A DNA stretch of 5,319 nucleotides. Source: UBA4615 sp044359175 (GTDB lineage: Bacteria; Pseudomonadota; Gammaproteobacteria; Burkholderiales; Burkholderiaceae_E). A program made the translations under genes and the position numbers. Below are positions 1 through 5,277 of this stretch, one piece after another (the first letter of the stretch is position 1; each line of letters begins with the position of its first letter). The notes under the pieces are model-generated. The model saw nothing but the letters and a program-made list of their open reading frames with translations, was not told where the DNA came from and made no database searches. The stretch is from NCBI GenBank assembly GCA_044359175.1, contig JBIKMO010000300.1:1-5319 (forward strand). Reading direction: 5' to 3'.

Positions 1-1225
1 GGGCCTGGCCGAAGACCAGGGCGACCAGGCCCACGTAGGCCAGGGCCGCGAACCGCACCGGCGCCCGCGCTGCGGGGCCGAAGAGCCGGGCGCAGGCCAG
101 CGCCGCCAGCGGCACGGCGTGCATCGCATGGGTGGCGAGGAAGTGGGCGGCGCGCAGGTCGCCGCCGTCGCGTGACCAGCCGAAGGGGAACAGGCCCCCG
201 GCATCGCTGGCCGTGCCGCCGATCCAGTGGCTGCCCATGCCCGACAGCGTCTGTGCCGTCACGAGGGTCAGCGCCAGCGTGAGGCCGAGTCCCCAGACCA
301 GTCCGGTGCGCACCGCCGGCGACACGTTCCCGGCCGGGTGCCGGTGCAGGGCCCAGGCGAGCGTCGCGCAGGCCGAGGTCAGCACGACGGCGGCCACGCC
401 CATGAAGCCGTACAGCGCGCCCGCCAGCGGGGTGGACTCGTTGAAGTGGGACCCCGTGCCCAGGGCCGCCGCCCCGTCGATCCAGACCAGCTCCAGCACC
501 ACGGCCAGCACGACCGCGCGCTCGTGCCAGCGCCACCACGGCCGACCCCGGACCTCGGCCGACGCGAAGCGGGCGAAGCAGGCGAGCGTGAGCAGGTAGA
601 CGACCAGCGCGACGTGGAACTTCAGCGGCTTGATCCAGATGCCGATGCCCTGGAACAGGCGCGCGTCGAGCGCGTGCGCGCCCAGCAGCGGGAGCATCGC
701 CAGCGCGAGCAGCACGGCCAGCCGCGTGTACCGGGGCGAGTCCGCCGCGAGGCGGGCGAGGGCGAACGGGCCGGGCGCCGGGGAGGTCTGCTCGATGCCC
801 GATCGGCGGGCGCCGGTCCGATGCGCCGCGCGCAGCAGCTGGAAGAGCAGGAAGCCCGCGGGTCCGAACAGGAAGGTGGCCAGCAGGCAGGGCAGCAGCA
901 GCAGGTGCGCGATGCGCTCGCGACGGGCAGTGCGCAGCTGCCACGCGCCCACGAGCAGGTCGAAGGCGAGGTAGTGCACCCACCCCGCCAGCAGCAGCCA
1001 CCGGCTCTCGAACAGCTTCGCCACCGACCCGAGGCTGTCGAAGCCCCCCTGCCCGGCGCTCCAGTGGGCCAGCACGATGGCGGCATAGCCCCCCGAGAGC
1101 ACGAGCGGGATGGCCACGCCGCCCACGATACCGAGCGCACGCGGCGCAAGCGGCCCCAGGGCCAGCGCGATCCAGCCGAGCAGCGCGATCGAGCTCGCGG
1201 CCTGGAAGAGACCGTCGGGGCTCAC
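1..1225 (-). CDS. Polytopic membrane protein, ABA4-like N-terminal domain plus long C-terminal membrane region (3' end cut by window)
   Basis: The frame is open from a GTG at 1225 to the left edge: 408 codons, no stop, so the C-terminus is missing. Hand translation gives about eleven hydrophobic segments, near residues 9-27, 30-54, 76-95, 107-131, 169-186, 198-220, 237-256, 267-292, 307-327, 359-379 and 390-405. Residues 1-131 match the ABA4-like (DUF4281) pattern as I remember it: N-terminal MSPDGLF, G61-F-D-S-L, then W82-V-H-Y-L-A-F-D-L-L-V-G93 and F120-G-P-A-G124 before the fourth helix. Plant ABA4 is a membrane protein needed for neoxanthin formation; the bacterial role is unknown. The remaining 275 residues carry polar landmarks: W197-I-K-P-L-K-F, S259-H-F-N-E-S-T265, G331-S-H-W-I-G-G337, W350-S, G355-D-L-R-A-A-H-F362 and H366-A-M-H369. 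The GTG start fits the family N-terminus and lies 16 bp after the upstream SDR; its ribosome site is weak (AGG about 8 nt away). The ABA4 call is fairly secure, the C-terminal part has no assigned function. Confidence 0.85.
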   Translation of the reverse strand, partial: MSPDGLFQAASSIALLGWIALALGPLAPRALGIVGGVAIPLVLSGGYAAIVLAHWSAGQGGFDSLGSVAKLFESRWLLLAGWVHYLAFDLLVGAWQLRTARRERIAHLLLLPCLLATFLFGPAGFLLFQLLRAAHRTGARRSGIEQTSPAPGPFALARLAADSPRYTRLAVLLALAMLPLLGAHALDARLFQGIGIWIKPLKFHVALVVYLLTLACFARFASAEVRGRPWWRWHERAVVLAVVLELVWIDGAAALGTGSHFNESTPLAGALYGFMGVAAVVLTSACATLAWALHRHPAGNVSPAVRTGLVWGLGLTLALTLVTAQTLSGMGSHWIGGTASDAGGLFPFGWSRDGGDLRAAHFLATHAMHAVPLAALACARLFGPAARAPVRFAALAYVGLVALVFGQA

Positions 1226-1241
1226 CGGGCGGCCTGCGGCG

Positions 1242-2042
1242 TCATGGCTGCAGCGGTCGCAGCATCCGCTTGGACACCGCCGCCACCATCGCCCGGGGCA
1301 CGAAGCGGTTGCCCAGGATCATCGCCCGGTTCGTCAGTCCCACCACGCGCGTGAGTCCGCCGCCGAGCAGCAGTGCCACACCGGCTTCGGCCACCGCGCG
1401 CGGGTCGGCCCGGCCGGCCTTGCCGAAGAAGTGGCCTCCGGCGATGCGCTGCGGGTCGACACCGTCGAAGAAGGCGGTGTCGGTGGGTCCGGGCGCCAGG
1501 CAGCCGACGCTCACGCCGTGGTCCTCCATCTCCTTGGCGAGCGCCTCGGAGAAGTTGAGCACGAAGGCCTTGGCCGCGCCGTAGGCCGCGAAGTACGGCG
1601 TGGGCTGGAACGCCGCCGTCGAGGCGACGTTGAGGATGCGCCCGGCGCGCCGCTGCTTCATCGCGCCGCCGTAGCGGTGGCACAGCTCCGCCACGGCCAC
1701 CACGTCGAGCTGCAGCATCCGGTGCAGTTGCGCCGCGTCGATCGCGACGTGCTCGTCGACCACGCCGAAGCCCGCGTTGTTCACCAGCGCGTCGATGCGC
1801 AGCCCCTGGCGCTGCGTGTGCTCGAACAGGCGCTGCGCCGCGCCGGGCTCGGACAGGTCGATGGCGTGCAGGTGCACCTCGGTGTCGTGCGTGCGGCGCA
1901 GCGCGTCGGCGGCGGCCTGCAGCCGGCCGGCGTCCCGGCTGACCAGCACCAGATGGTGGCCCCGCGCGGCCAGCAGCCGTGCCATCTCCAGGCCGATGCC
2001 GCCGCTGCCGCCGGTGACGAGCGTCGTGGTGCCGGAGTTCAT
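1242..2042 (-). CDS. Classical short-chain dehydrogenase/reductase, NAD(P)-dependent
   Basis: A 266-residue cytoplasmic oxidoreductase of the classical SDR superfamily (DltE/COG0300-like). All hallmarks are present: nucleotide-binding T10-G-G-S-G-G-I-G17, N88-N-A-G91, catalytic S141, Y154 and K158 in Y-x3-K with the usual 13-residue Ser-Tyr spacing, and P184-G-P-T-D-T189. It should interconvert an alcohol and a ketone with NAD(H) or NADP(H). S35-R36 after the second strand hints at NADPH, but weakly. The substrate cannot be read. The C-terminal 60 residues are hydrophobic and basic (from about A216, ending SKRMLRPLQP), which could allow membrane association. The ATG at 2042 overlaps the TGA of the patatin gene (ATGA, 4 bp) and has a good Shine-Dalgarno GAGGA (2054-2050) seven bases upstream, so both coupling and independent initiation are possible. 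The reading frame stays open well upstream of this ATG, but that extension is out-of-frame shadow of the patatin gene. Confidence 0.95.
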   Translation of the reverse strand: MNSGTTTLVTGGSGGIGLEMARLLAARGHHLVLVSRDAGRLQAAADALRRTHDTEVHLHAIDLSEPGAAQRLFEHTQRQGLRIDALVNNAGFGVVDEHVAIDAAQLHRMLQLDVVAVAELCHRYGGAMKQRRAGRILNVASTAAFQPTPYFAAYGAAKAFVLNFSEALAKEMEDHGVSVGCLAPGPTDTAFFDGVDPQRIAGGHFFGKAGRADPRAVAEAGVALLLGGGLTRVVGLTNRAMILGNRFVPRAMVAAVSKRMLRPLQP

Positions 2043-3016
2043 GGTCGAGTCCTCGAGAGGTGGAGAAGGCTTTCGTCGCCGGCGTGCAGGGCGATCAACC
2101 GCGCCGCCTCCGCGTGCACGGCCGCTTCCCCCATCGCGATCAGCCGCTCGCGGTACGCGCGCGACCAGCCGGCCCAGTACCCGGTGTCGGGGTGCAGCAG
2201 CACGTCCGCCAGGCGCGCGTCGGGCAGTGTGAGCGCGCGCTTTCGCAGGTCGACCTCGCGATAGCGCAGCGCCGCTCGAGGGGCGCGGTCCTCGTGGGCC
2301 GAAGCGTCCACCGCCAGCACCCGGGTGGCGCCGAGCGCACGGGCCACGCGCACGGGCAGGGGCCGCTGCAGGTCCGCGTCGACGTAGCGGACACCGCCGA
2401 TGCGCACCGGCGCGAGCTGCCCCACGATCGCCGAGGCGGCCTGCACGGCCACGCCGGCGTCCCCCCGGGTGAAGGCCACCACCTCGCCGTCGTCGGTCCG
2501 GGTGGCCACGCAGGCCACGGGCACCGGCAGGTCCTGCAGCGGCCTGCCTTCCAGCGCATCGTTGACGAACCCCGCGAGGCCGCTGCCGTCGAGCCACTCG
2601 GGCCCGCGCGGGTTCCACCGAAGGACGTCCCAGGGTTGCAGGTCCAGGGCCAGCTGCTCCAGGCGTCGGACGCCGAGGCCCGCGGCCCGCAGCGTGCCGG
2701 CGAGCGCGCCCGCCGAGGCGCCCACGATGAAGTCCGGCTCGAGCCCCAGCGCGGCCAGGCCCTTGAGCACGCCGACGTGCACGAAGCCGCGCGGTCCGCC
2801 CGAGCCGAAGACCCAGGCCGTGCGAGGCGCCCCGGGCGCGGCGACCGGCAGCGCCAGCGGGGCGGCCTCGGGCTCCCCTGGCCTGAGGTACGCATCGGGC
2901 CCGTCGCCGGCCGCGCCGGCGCGCCCGCCCGCCAGGAGCGCGCAACCTGCGGCGGCGCCGAGGAGCCGGCGGCGCGTCGCCCCCTGTCGGGACGTCGGGC
3001 TCGAGGCCGCTACCAC
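2039..3016 (-). CDS. Patatin-like phospholipase with Tat-type signal
   Basis: A 325-residue serine hydrolase of the patatin/RssA type, which cleaves acyl esters with a Ser-Asp dyad. The oxyanion loop is G71-S-G-G-P-R-G77, the nucleophile elbow G99-A-S101-A-G103, and the acid is probably D213 in V-D-A-D-L-Q-R-P-L-P-V. Most patatins read D-G-A or D-G-G there, so D-A-D is unusual. The N-terminus has a twin-arginine motif, T14-R-R-R-L-L-G, then a short hydrophobic stretch to about A36. This points to Tat export to the periplasm; C25 could in theory be a lipobox cysteine, but it sits too early in the hydrophobic run to be convincing. Mature residues 38-65 are a Pro/Ala-rich linker. The start chosen is GTG at 3016, which overlaps the preceding SDR by 7 bp and keeps the Tat motif close to the N-terminus; no strong ribosome site is seen, so expression may depend on coupling. 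Another in-frame GTG lies 14 codons upstream and would lengthen the signal n-region. Confidence 0.9.
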   Translation of the reverse strand: MVAASSPTSRQGATRRRLLGAAAGCALLAGGRAGAAGDGPDAYLRPGEPEAAPLALPVAAPGAPRTAWVFGSGGPRGFVHVGVLKGLAALGLEPDFIVGASAGALAGTLRAAGLGVRRLEQLALDLQPWDVLRWNPRGPEWLDGSGLAGFVNDALEGRPLQDLPVPVACVATRTDDGEVVAFTRGDAGVAVQAASAIVGQLAPVRIGGVRYVDADLQRPLPVRVARALGATRVLAVDASAHEDRAPRAALRYREVDLRKRALTLPDARLADVLLHPDTGYWAGWSRAYRERLIAMGEAAVHAEAARLIALHAGDESLLHLSRTRP

Positions 3017-3753
3017 GTCTCGACCGAAGGCCGCAGGTCGAGCTCGAAGGTCCACGCGTCGCGGGGCTGCCGGTGCAGCCACCAGTAGGCCTCGGCGATG
3101 TGATCGGGGTTCAGGATGCCGTCCGGCCCGGCGGCTGCCACGCGCTCGGCGAAGTGCTCGCGCGAGAACGCGGTGTCGATCAGGCCGTCGACGACCACGT
3201 GCGCGACGTGCAGGCCCCGGGGGCCGAGCTCGCGCGCCATCGACTGCGCCAGGGCGCGCAGCGCCGCCTTGCCGCCGGCGAAGGCCGCGAAGCCCGCGCC
3301 GCCGCGCAGGCTGGCCGTGGCCCCGGTGAACAGCAGCGTGCCGCGGCCCCGCGGCAGCATCGCGCGGGCTGCCTCGCGCCCGACCAGGAAGCCGGCCAGC
3401 GCGCACATCTCCCAGACCTTGAAGTACTTCTGCGAGGTGGTCTCCAGGAGGGGGAAGCGGACGTTGCCGCCGACGTTGAAGGCCACCACTTCGACGGGTC
3501 CGACCTCGGACTCGACCTGCTCGAAGAAGGCGCTCACCTGTTCCTCGCGCCGCGCGTCCAGCGCGAAGGCACGCGCCTGCCCGCCACCGGCGGCGATCCC
3601 GTCCACCAGCGGCTGCAGCGCGACGGCGTTGCGCCGCGCCACGCACACCGGGTGGCCCTCGCGCGCGAAGCGGCGCGCCAGCGCCGCGCCGGTGGCGTCG
3701 CCGGCGCCGATCACGCAGCACACGCCCGGGCGGGTCGCGGCCTCGCGCTCCAT
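3010..3753 (-). CDS. Divergent short-chain dehydrogenase-like protein lacking the catalytic tyrosine
   Basis: A 247-residue SDR-fold protein. The Rossmann turn is intact (I15-G-A-G-D-A-T-G22) and the C-terminal half aligns with SDRs (A169-Q-S-M-A-R-E-L-G177, then H182-V-A-H-V-V-V-D189). The active site is altered: NNAG is replaced by F92-N-V-G-G-N97, and the Y-x3-K motif reads F158-A-G-G-K162, a TTC codon at 3282-3280. The usual serine lies 13 residues before the tyrosine, and here that position is A145; T143, T146 and S148 are nearby. From memory, a subgroup of proteobacterial SDRs shares this FxxxK/ARELGP arrangement and the W-T-F-E-L-D-L-R-P tail, so the change is probably ancestral rather than a recent mutation. 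It should bind a dinucleotide, but a standard carbonyl reduction is doubtful; it may act through another residue or as a binding protein. It starts 13 bp after the GST gene, with only GAGG overlapping that stop, 11 bases from the ATG. Confidence 0.9.
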   Translation of the reverse strand: MEREAATRPGVCCVIGAGDATGAALARRFAREGHPVCVARRNAVALQPLVDGIAAGGGQARAFALDARREEQVSAFFEQVESEVGPVEVVAFNVGGNVRFPLLETTSQKYFKVWEMCALAGFLVGREAARAMLPRGRGTLLFTGATASLRGGAGFAAFAGGKAALRALAQSMARELGPRGLHVAHVVVDGLIDTAFSREHFAERVAAAGPDGILNPDHIAEAYWWLHRQPRDAWTFELDLRPSVETW

Positions 3754-3766
3754 GGCCCGGGGGGCC

Positions 3767-4375
3767 TCAGGCGCGCGCGGTGGGCCGGGCCGAGACGGCC
3801 GCGAACCAGCGCGCGAGGTTCGGCATCTCGGGCGGCACGCGCAGGGCCACCGCCTTGCCCAGCACGAGGGCGCACTGGGCCACGATGTCGGCCATCGTGT
3901 AGTCGGGGCCGGCGACGTGGGCGCGCCCGGCCAGCTCGCGGTCGAGCCAGGCCATGGTGTGCAGCGCGCGGCCGCGCGCCCAGTCCGCGACCTGCGGCAC
4001 CTGCTCGATTCGGCCACGGTAGAACTCGCTGGTGTGCGAGAAGACGTCGGCGATGGGCCGCGACAGCTCGTGATCCATCCGCAGCGTCCACATCTCCACC
4101 TGCGCCGCCTCACGCGGCGTGCCCCCCATCAGCGGCGGATCCGGGTGCAGCGCCTCGAGGTAGCGGCAGATCGCCAGCGACTCGGCGATGGTGCTGCCGT
4201 CGTCGAGCTCGAGCACCGGCAGCCTGCCCAGCGGATTCAGGCGCAGGAACTCGGGCGAGGCGTTGGCCCGGCCGGCGGCGTCCACCTCGCGCCGCTCGAC
4301 GGTGACGCCCTTCTCGGCCAGGAAGATGCGCACCCGGCGCGGGTGCATCCCGGGGGTGAGGTCGTGCAGGATCAT
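3767..4375 (-). CDS. Glutathione S-transferase family protein
   Basis: A 202-residue cytosolic GST-fold protein, normal in length. Residues 1-78 form the thioredoxin-like domain: R14-V-R-I-F-L-A-E-K-G23 in the first helix, L45-N-P-L-G-R-L-P-V-L-E-L with the cis-proline P53, and the glutathione-binding D59-G-S-T-I-A-E65-S66. Residues 85-200 are the helical domain, with the N-capping box T160-M-A-D163 in the pattern seen in most GSTs. The first loop reads L6-T-P-G-M-H-P-R-R, so the Ser, Cys or Tyr that activates the thiol in many classes is not at its usual place; T7 is the nearest hydroxyl. The protein may conjugate, reduce or isomerise a hydrophobic substrate, or just bind it. The start at 4375 has the best ribosome site of the operon (AAGGAGA, 4388-4382, six bases away). 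The gene lies 35 bp downstream of tetR and is probably co-transcribed and controlled by it. Confidence 0.93.
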   Translation of the reverse strand: MILHDLTPGMHPRRVRIFLAEKGVTVERREVDAAGRANASPEFLRLNPLGRLPVLELDDGSTIAESLAICRYLEALHPDPPLMGGTPREAAQVEMWTLRMDHELSRPIADVFSHTSEFYRGRIEQVPQVADWARGRALHTMAWLDRELAGRAHVAGPDYTMADIVAQCALVLGKAVALRVPPEMPNLARWFAAVSARPTARA

Positions 4376-4381
4376 CGCGGG

Positions 4382-4388
4382 TCTCCTT
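4382..4388 (-). promoter_or_regulatory. Strong ribosome binding site of the GST gene
   Basis: AAGGAGA reads on the minus strand six bases before the ATG at 4375. It fixes the start of the GST gene, whose frame stays open upstream into tetR, and suggests that this enzyme is translated better than the regulator ahead of it. Confidence 0.8.
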
Positions 4389-4410
4389 CGGGGGCGGTCG
4401 GGGTGGACGT

Positions 4411-5076
4411 TCAGGTCGTCGCACGGGGCGCGCGCAGCGCGTCGACGACGCGCGAGGCCACCTCGCGCGCGAGCTCGGGCAGGGGCACGAGCGCCGCCGG
4501 CACGCGGCCGATGCGCAGCGCGGCCGCGCCGTGGATGGCGCTCCACGCGAACAGCGCGTCGCGCTCGTCGGGGAGTCGTGCGATCACGCCGGTCCGGTGC
4601 AGCCCGAGCAGCGCGGCCGGCAGGTGGTCGTAGCTGCTGCGGCGCCCGGGCGTGCGCGCGCCGGCGCGGTAGCCGGCCCCCTGCGCGCCGAAGATCAGCC
4701 GCCACAGCGCCGGCTCGTCGTCGGCGAACTGCAGGTAGGCCTGCGCGAGGCGCAGCATCCGCGAACGTGCCTCGGCCGCATCCGCGGGCGGCCGGGCGAG
4801 GTCGAAGGCGGCGTCGAAGCACGCGAGCAGGCGCTCGAAACCCACGCGCGCCACCTCGAGCAGCAGGTCCTCGCGGCTGCCGAAGTGCCGGTAGGCCGCG
4901 GCGGCCGTGACGCCGAGGCCGGCGGCGAGCTGGCGCAGCGACAGGCCCTCGATGTCGGGGGCGGCGAGCGCGGCGTCGATCAGGGCCTGACGAAGGTGGC
5001 CGTGGTGGAAGGCGCGGCCGGCGGGGTCGGGGCGCTCGACGGGGCGCGGCCGCTGCGGCGCGGCGATGGCGTTCAT
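4411..5076 (-). CDS. TetR-family transcriptional regulator with WHG-type C-terminal domain
   Basis: A 221-residue repressor of typical TetR size. The N-terminal DNA-binding domain spans about residues 23-82: F23-H-H-G-H-L-R-Q-A-L, then the helix-turn-helix L45-S-L-R-Q-L-A-A-G-L-G-V-T-A-A-A-A-Y-R-H-F65, followed by G66-S-R-E-D-L-L. The ligand domain contains W178-S-A-I-H-G183, the W-x3-H-G signature of the WHG-type C-terminal domain (TetR_C_33), preceded by the common L124-W-R-L-I-F-G. TetR proteins normally repress by binding palindromes near promoters and release on binding a small hydrophobic molecule, which cannot be predicted here. Being first in the block, it probably regulates itself and the five downstream genes, and perhaps the divergent gene. 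ATG at 5076 is the only plausible start, because no other start codon lies between it and the HTH. There is no clear Shine-Dalgarno before it (only GGCGG abutting the ATG). The first 20 residues are Pro/Arg-rich and likely disordered. Confidence 0.95.
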   Translation of the reverse strand: MNAIAAPQRPRPVERPDPAGRAFHHGHLRQALIDAALAAPDIEGLSLRQLAAGLGVTAAAAYRHFGSREDLLLEVARVGFERLLACFDAAFDLARPPADAAEARSRMLRLAQAYLQFADDEPALWRLIFGAQGAGYRAGARTPGRRSSYDHLPAALLGLHRTGVIARLPDERDALFAWSAIHGAAALRIGRVPAALVPLPELAREVASRVVDALRAPRATT

Positions 5077-5084
5077 CCGCCGAT

Positions 5085-5112
5085 GTTATCTGTGTTCACT
5101 TCGAACGCGCAA
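5085..5112 (-). promoter_or_regulatory. Candidate promoter of the tetR-led operon
   Basis: On the minus strand TTGCGC (5112-5107) and GATAAC (5090-5085) are 16 bases apart, matching the sigma-70 consensus at 3 and 4 of 6 positions. An overlapping alternative -10 is TAACAT (5088-5083). This AT-rich patch stands out in very GC-rich surroundings. Transcription would start at about 5076-5079, at or next to the ATG, giving a leaderless or nearly leaderless transcript. The arms GTGTT/AACAC (5092-5096 and 5111-5115) and GTTC/GAAC (5094-5097 and 5103-5106) lie in the spacer area but are short. Only pattern matching supports this. Confidence 0.45.
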
Positions 5113-5114
5113 CA

Positions 5115-5129
5115 CGCCGGGTCCCGGCG
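5115..5129. promoter_or_regulatory. 15-bp perfect palindrome, candidate TetR operator
   Basis: CGCCGGGTCCCGGCG has seven-base arms around a single central base (5122). It lies immediately upstream of the candidate -35 element of tetR and between the two divergent genes. TetR-family operators are commonly odd-centred palindromes of about this size, and regulator genes often carry their own operator in the divergent spacer. The arms are pure G+C, so chance palindromes are more likely than in balanced DNA. Confidence 0.35.
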
Positions 5130-5203
5130 CATCCACCCGACCCGCCCCCGACGTTTCGGACCAGGCGTTGCCGGCGAACAGCCGGGTCGGGCATCACATC
5201 ACC

Positions 5204-5233
5204 TGTCACAGCGGCGCGCTGGCGTCGCTCTAA
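5204..5233 (+). promoter_or_regulatory. Possible ECF-type promoter for the divergent gene
   Basis: TGTCACA (5204-5210) is followed 18 bases later by TCTAA (5229-5233), upstream of the plus-strand start. TGTCACA is the -35 motif I recall for ECF41-type sigma factors, whose -10 is CGTC at 16-17 bases; here CGTC occurs at 5223-5226, only 12 bases away, and the correctly spaced bases read GCTC. The fit is therefore partial. CTGTCAC also resembles half of a Pho box, but no second repeat is found 11 bases away. Confidence 0.25.
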
Positions 5234-5242
5234 GTCCCTGGA

Positions 5243-5259
5243 GAGGTCGGTCGGACCTC
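5243..5259 (+). promoter_or_regulatory. Short leader hairpin before the divergent gene
   Basis: GAGGTC (5243-5248) and GACCTC (5254-5259) form a six-base stem with a five-base loop in the presumed 5' leader. The same GACCTC recurs at 5271-5276, between the Shine-Dalgarno and the ATG, so the left arm can pair with either copy. It lacks a following T-run, so it is not a terminator candidate. Confidence 0.35.
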
Positions 5260-5266
5260 GCTGAAC

Positions 5267-5271
5267 AGGAG
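5267..5271 (+). promoter_or_regulatory. Ribosome binding site of the divergent gene
   Basis: AGGAG with a six-base spacer to the ATG at 5278. It is the main support for calling a gene from only 14 codons. Confidence 0.7.
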
Positions 5272-5277
5272 ACCTCC

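Noticed and set aside
893..904. Four tandem CAG triplets (CTG on the coding strand)
   Set aside because: They encode a Leu run within a transmembrane helix and are ordinary preferred Leu codons, not a functional repeat.
622..1149. Minus-strand 175-codon frame overlapping the membrane gene
   Set aside because: It is Ser/Arg/Cys-rich and out of frame with the 408-codon membrane protein that accounts for the region.
227..1354. Plus-strand frame rich in Gln, Arg and Glu opposite the membrane gene
   Set aside because: It is the complement of Leu and Val codons of transmembrane helices. The opposite strand gives a coherent ABA4-like membrane protein over the same bases.
1110..2264. Long open plus-strand frame of 384 codons opposite the classical SDR
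   Set aside because: It is antisense to a gene with complete SDR motifs. The translation is Arg/Ala/Gly/His-rich with no recognisable domain, typical of a mirror frame in GC-rich DNA.
2043..2945. N-terminal extension of the classical SDR frame for 301 codons upstream of its ATG
   Set aside because: That stretch is the shadow of the patatin gene. A good ribosome site and the family N-terminus fix the start at 2042.
3116..4633. Plus-strand open frame of 505 codons spanning several minus-strand genes
   Set aside because: It crosses the junctions of the SDR, GST and tetR genes and has low-complexity composition without domains. Absence of stops is expected at this GC content.
5203..5211. CTGTCACAG palindrome read as a Pho box
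   Set aside because: A Pho box needs a second similar heptamer 11 bases away; the sequence at that distance does not match.
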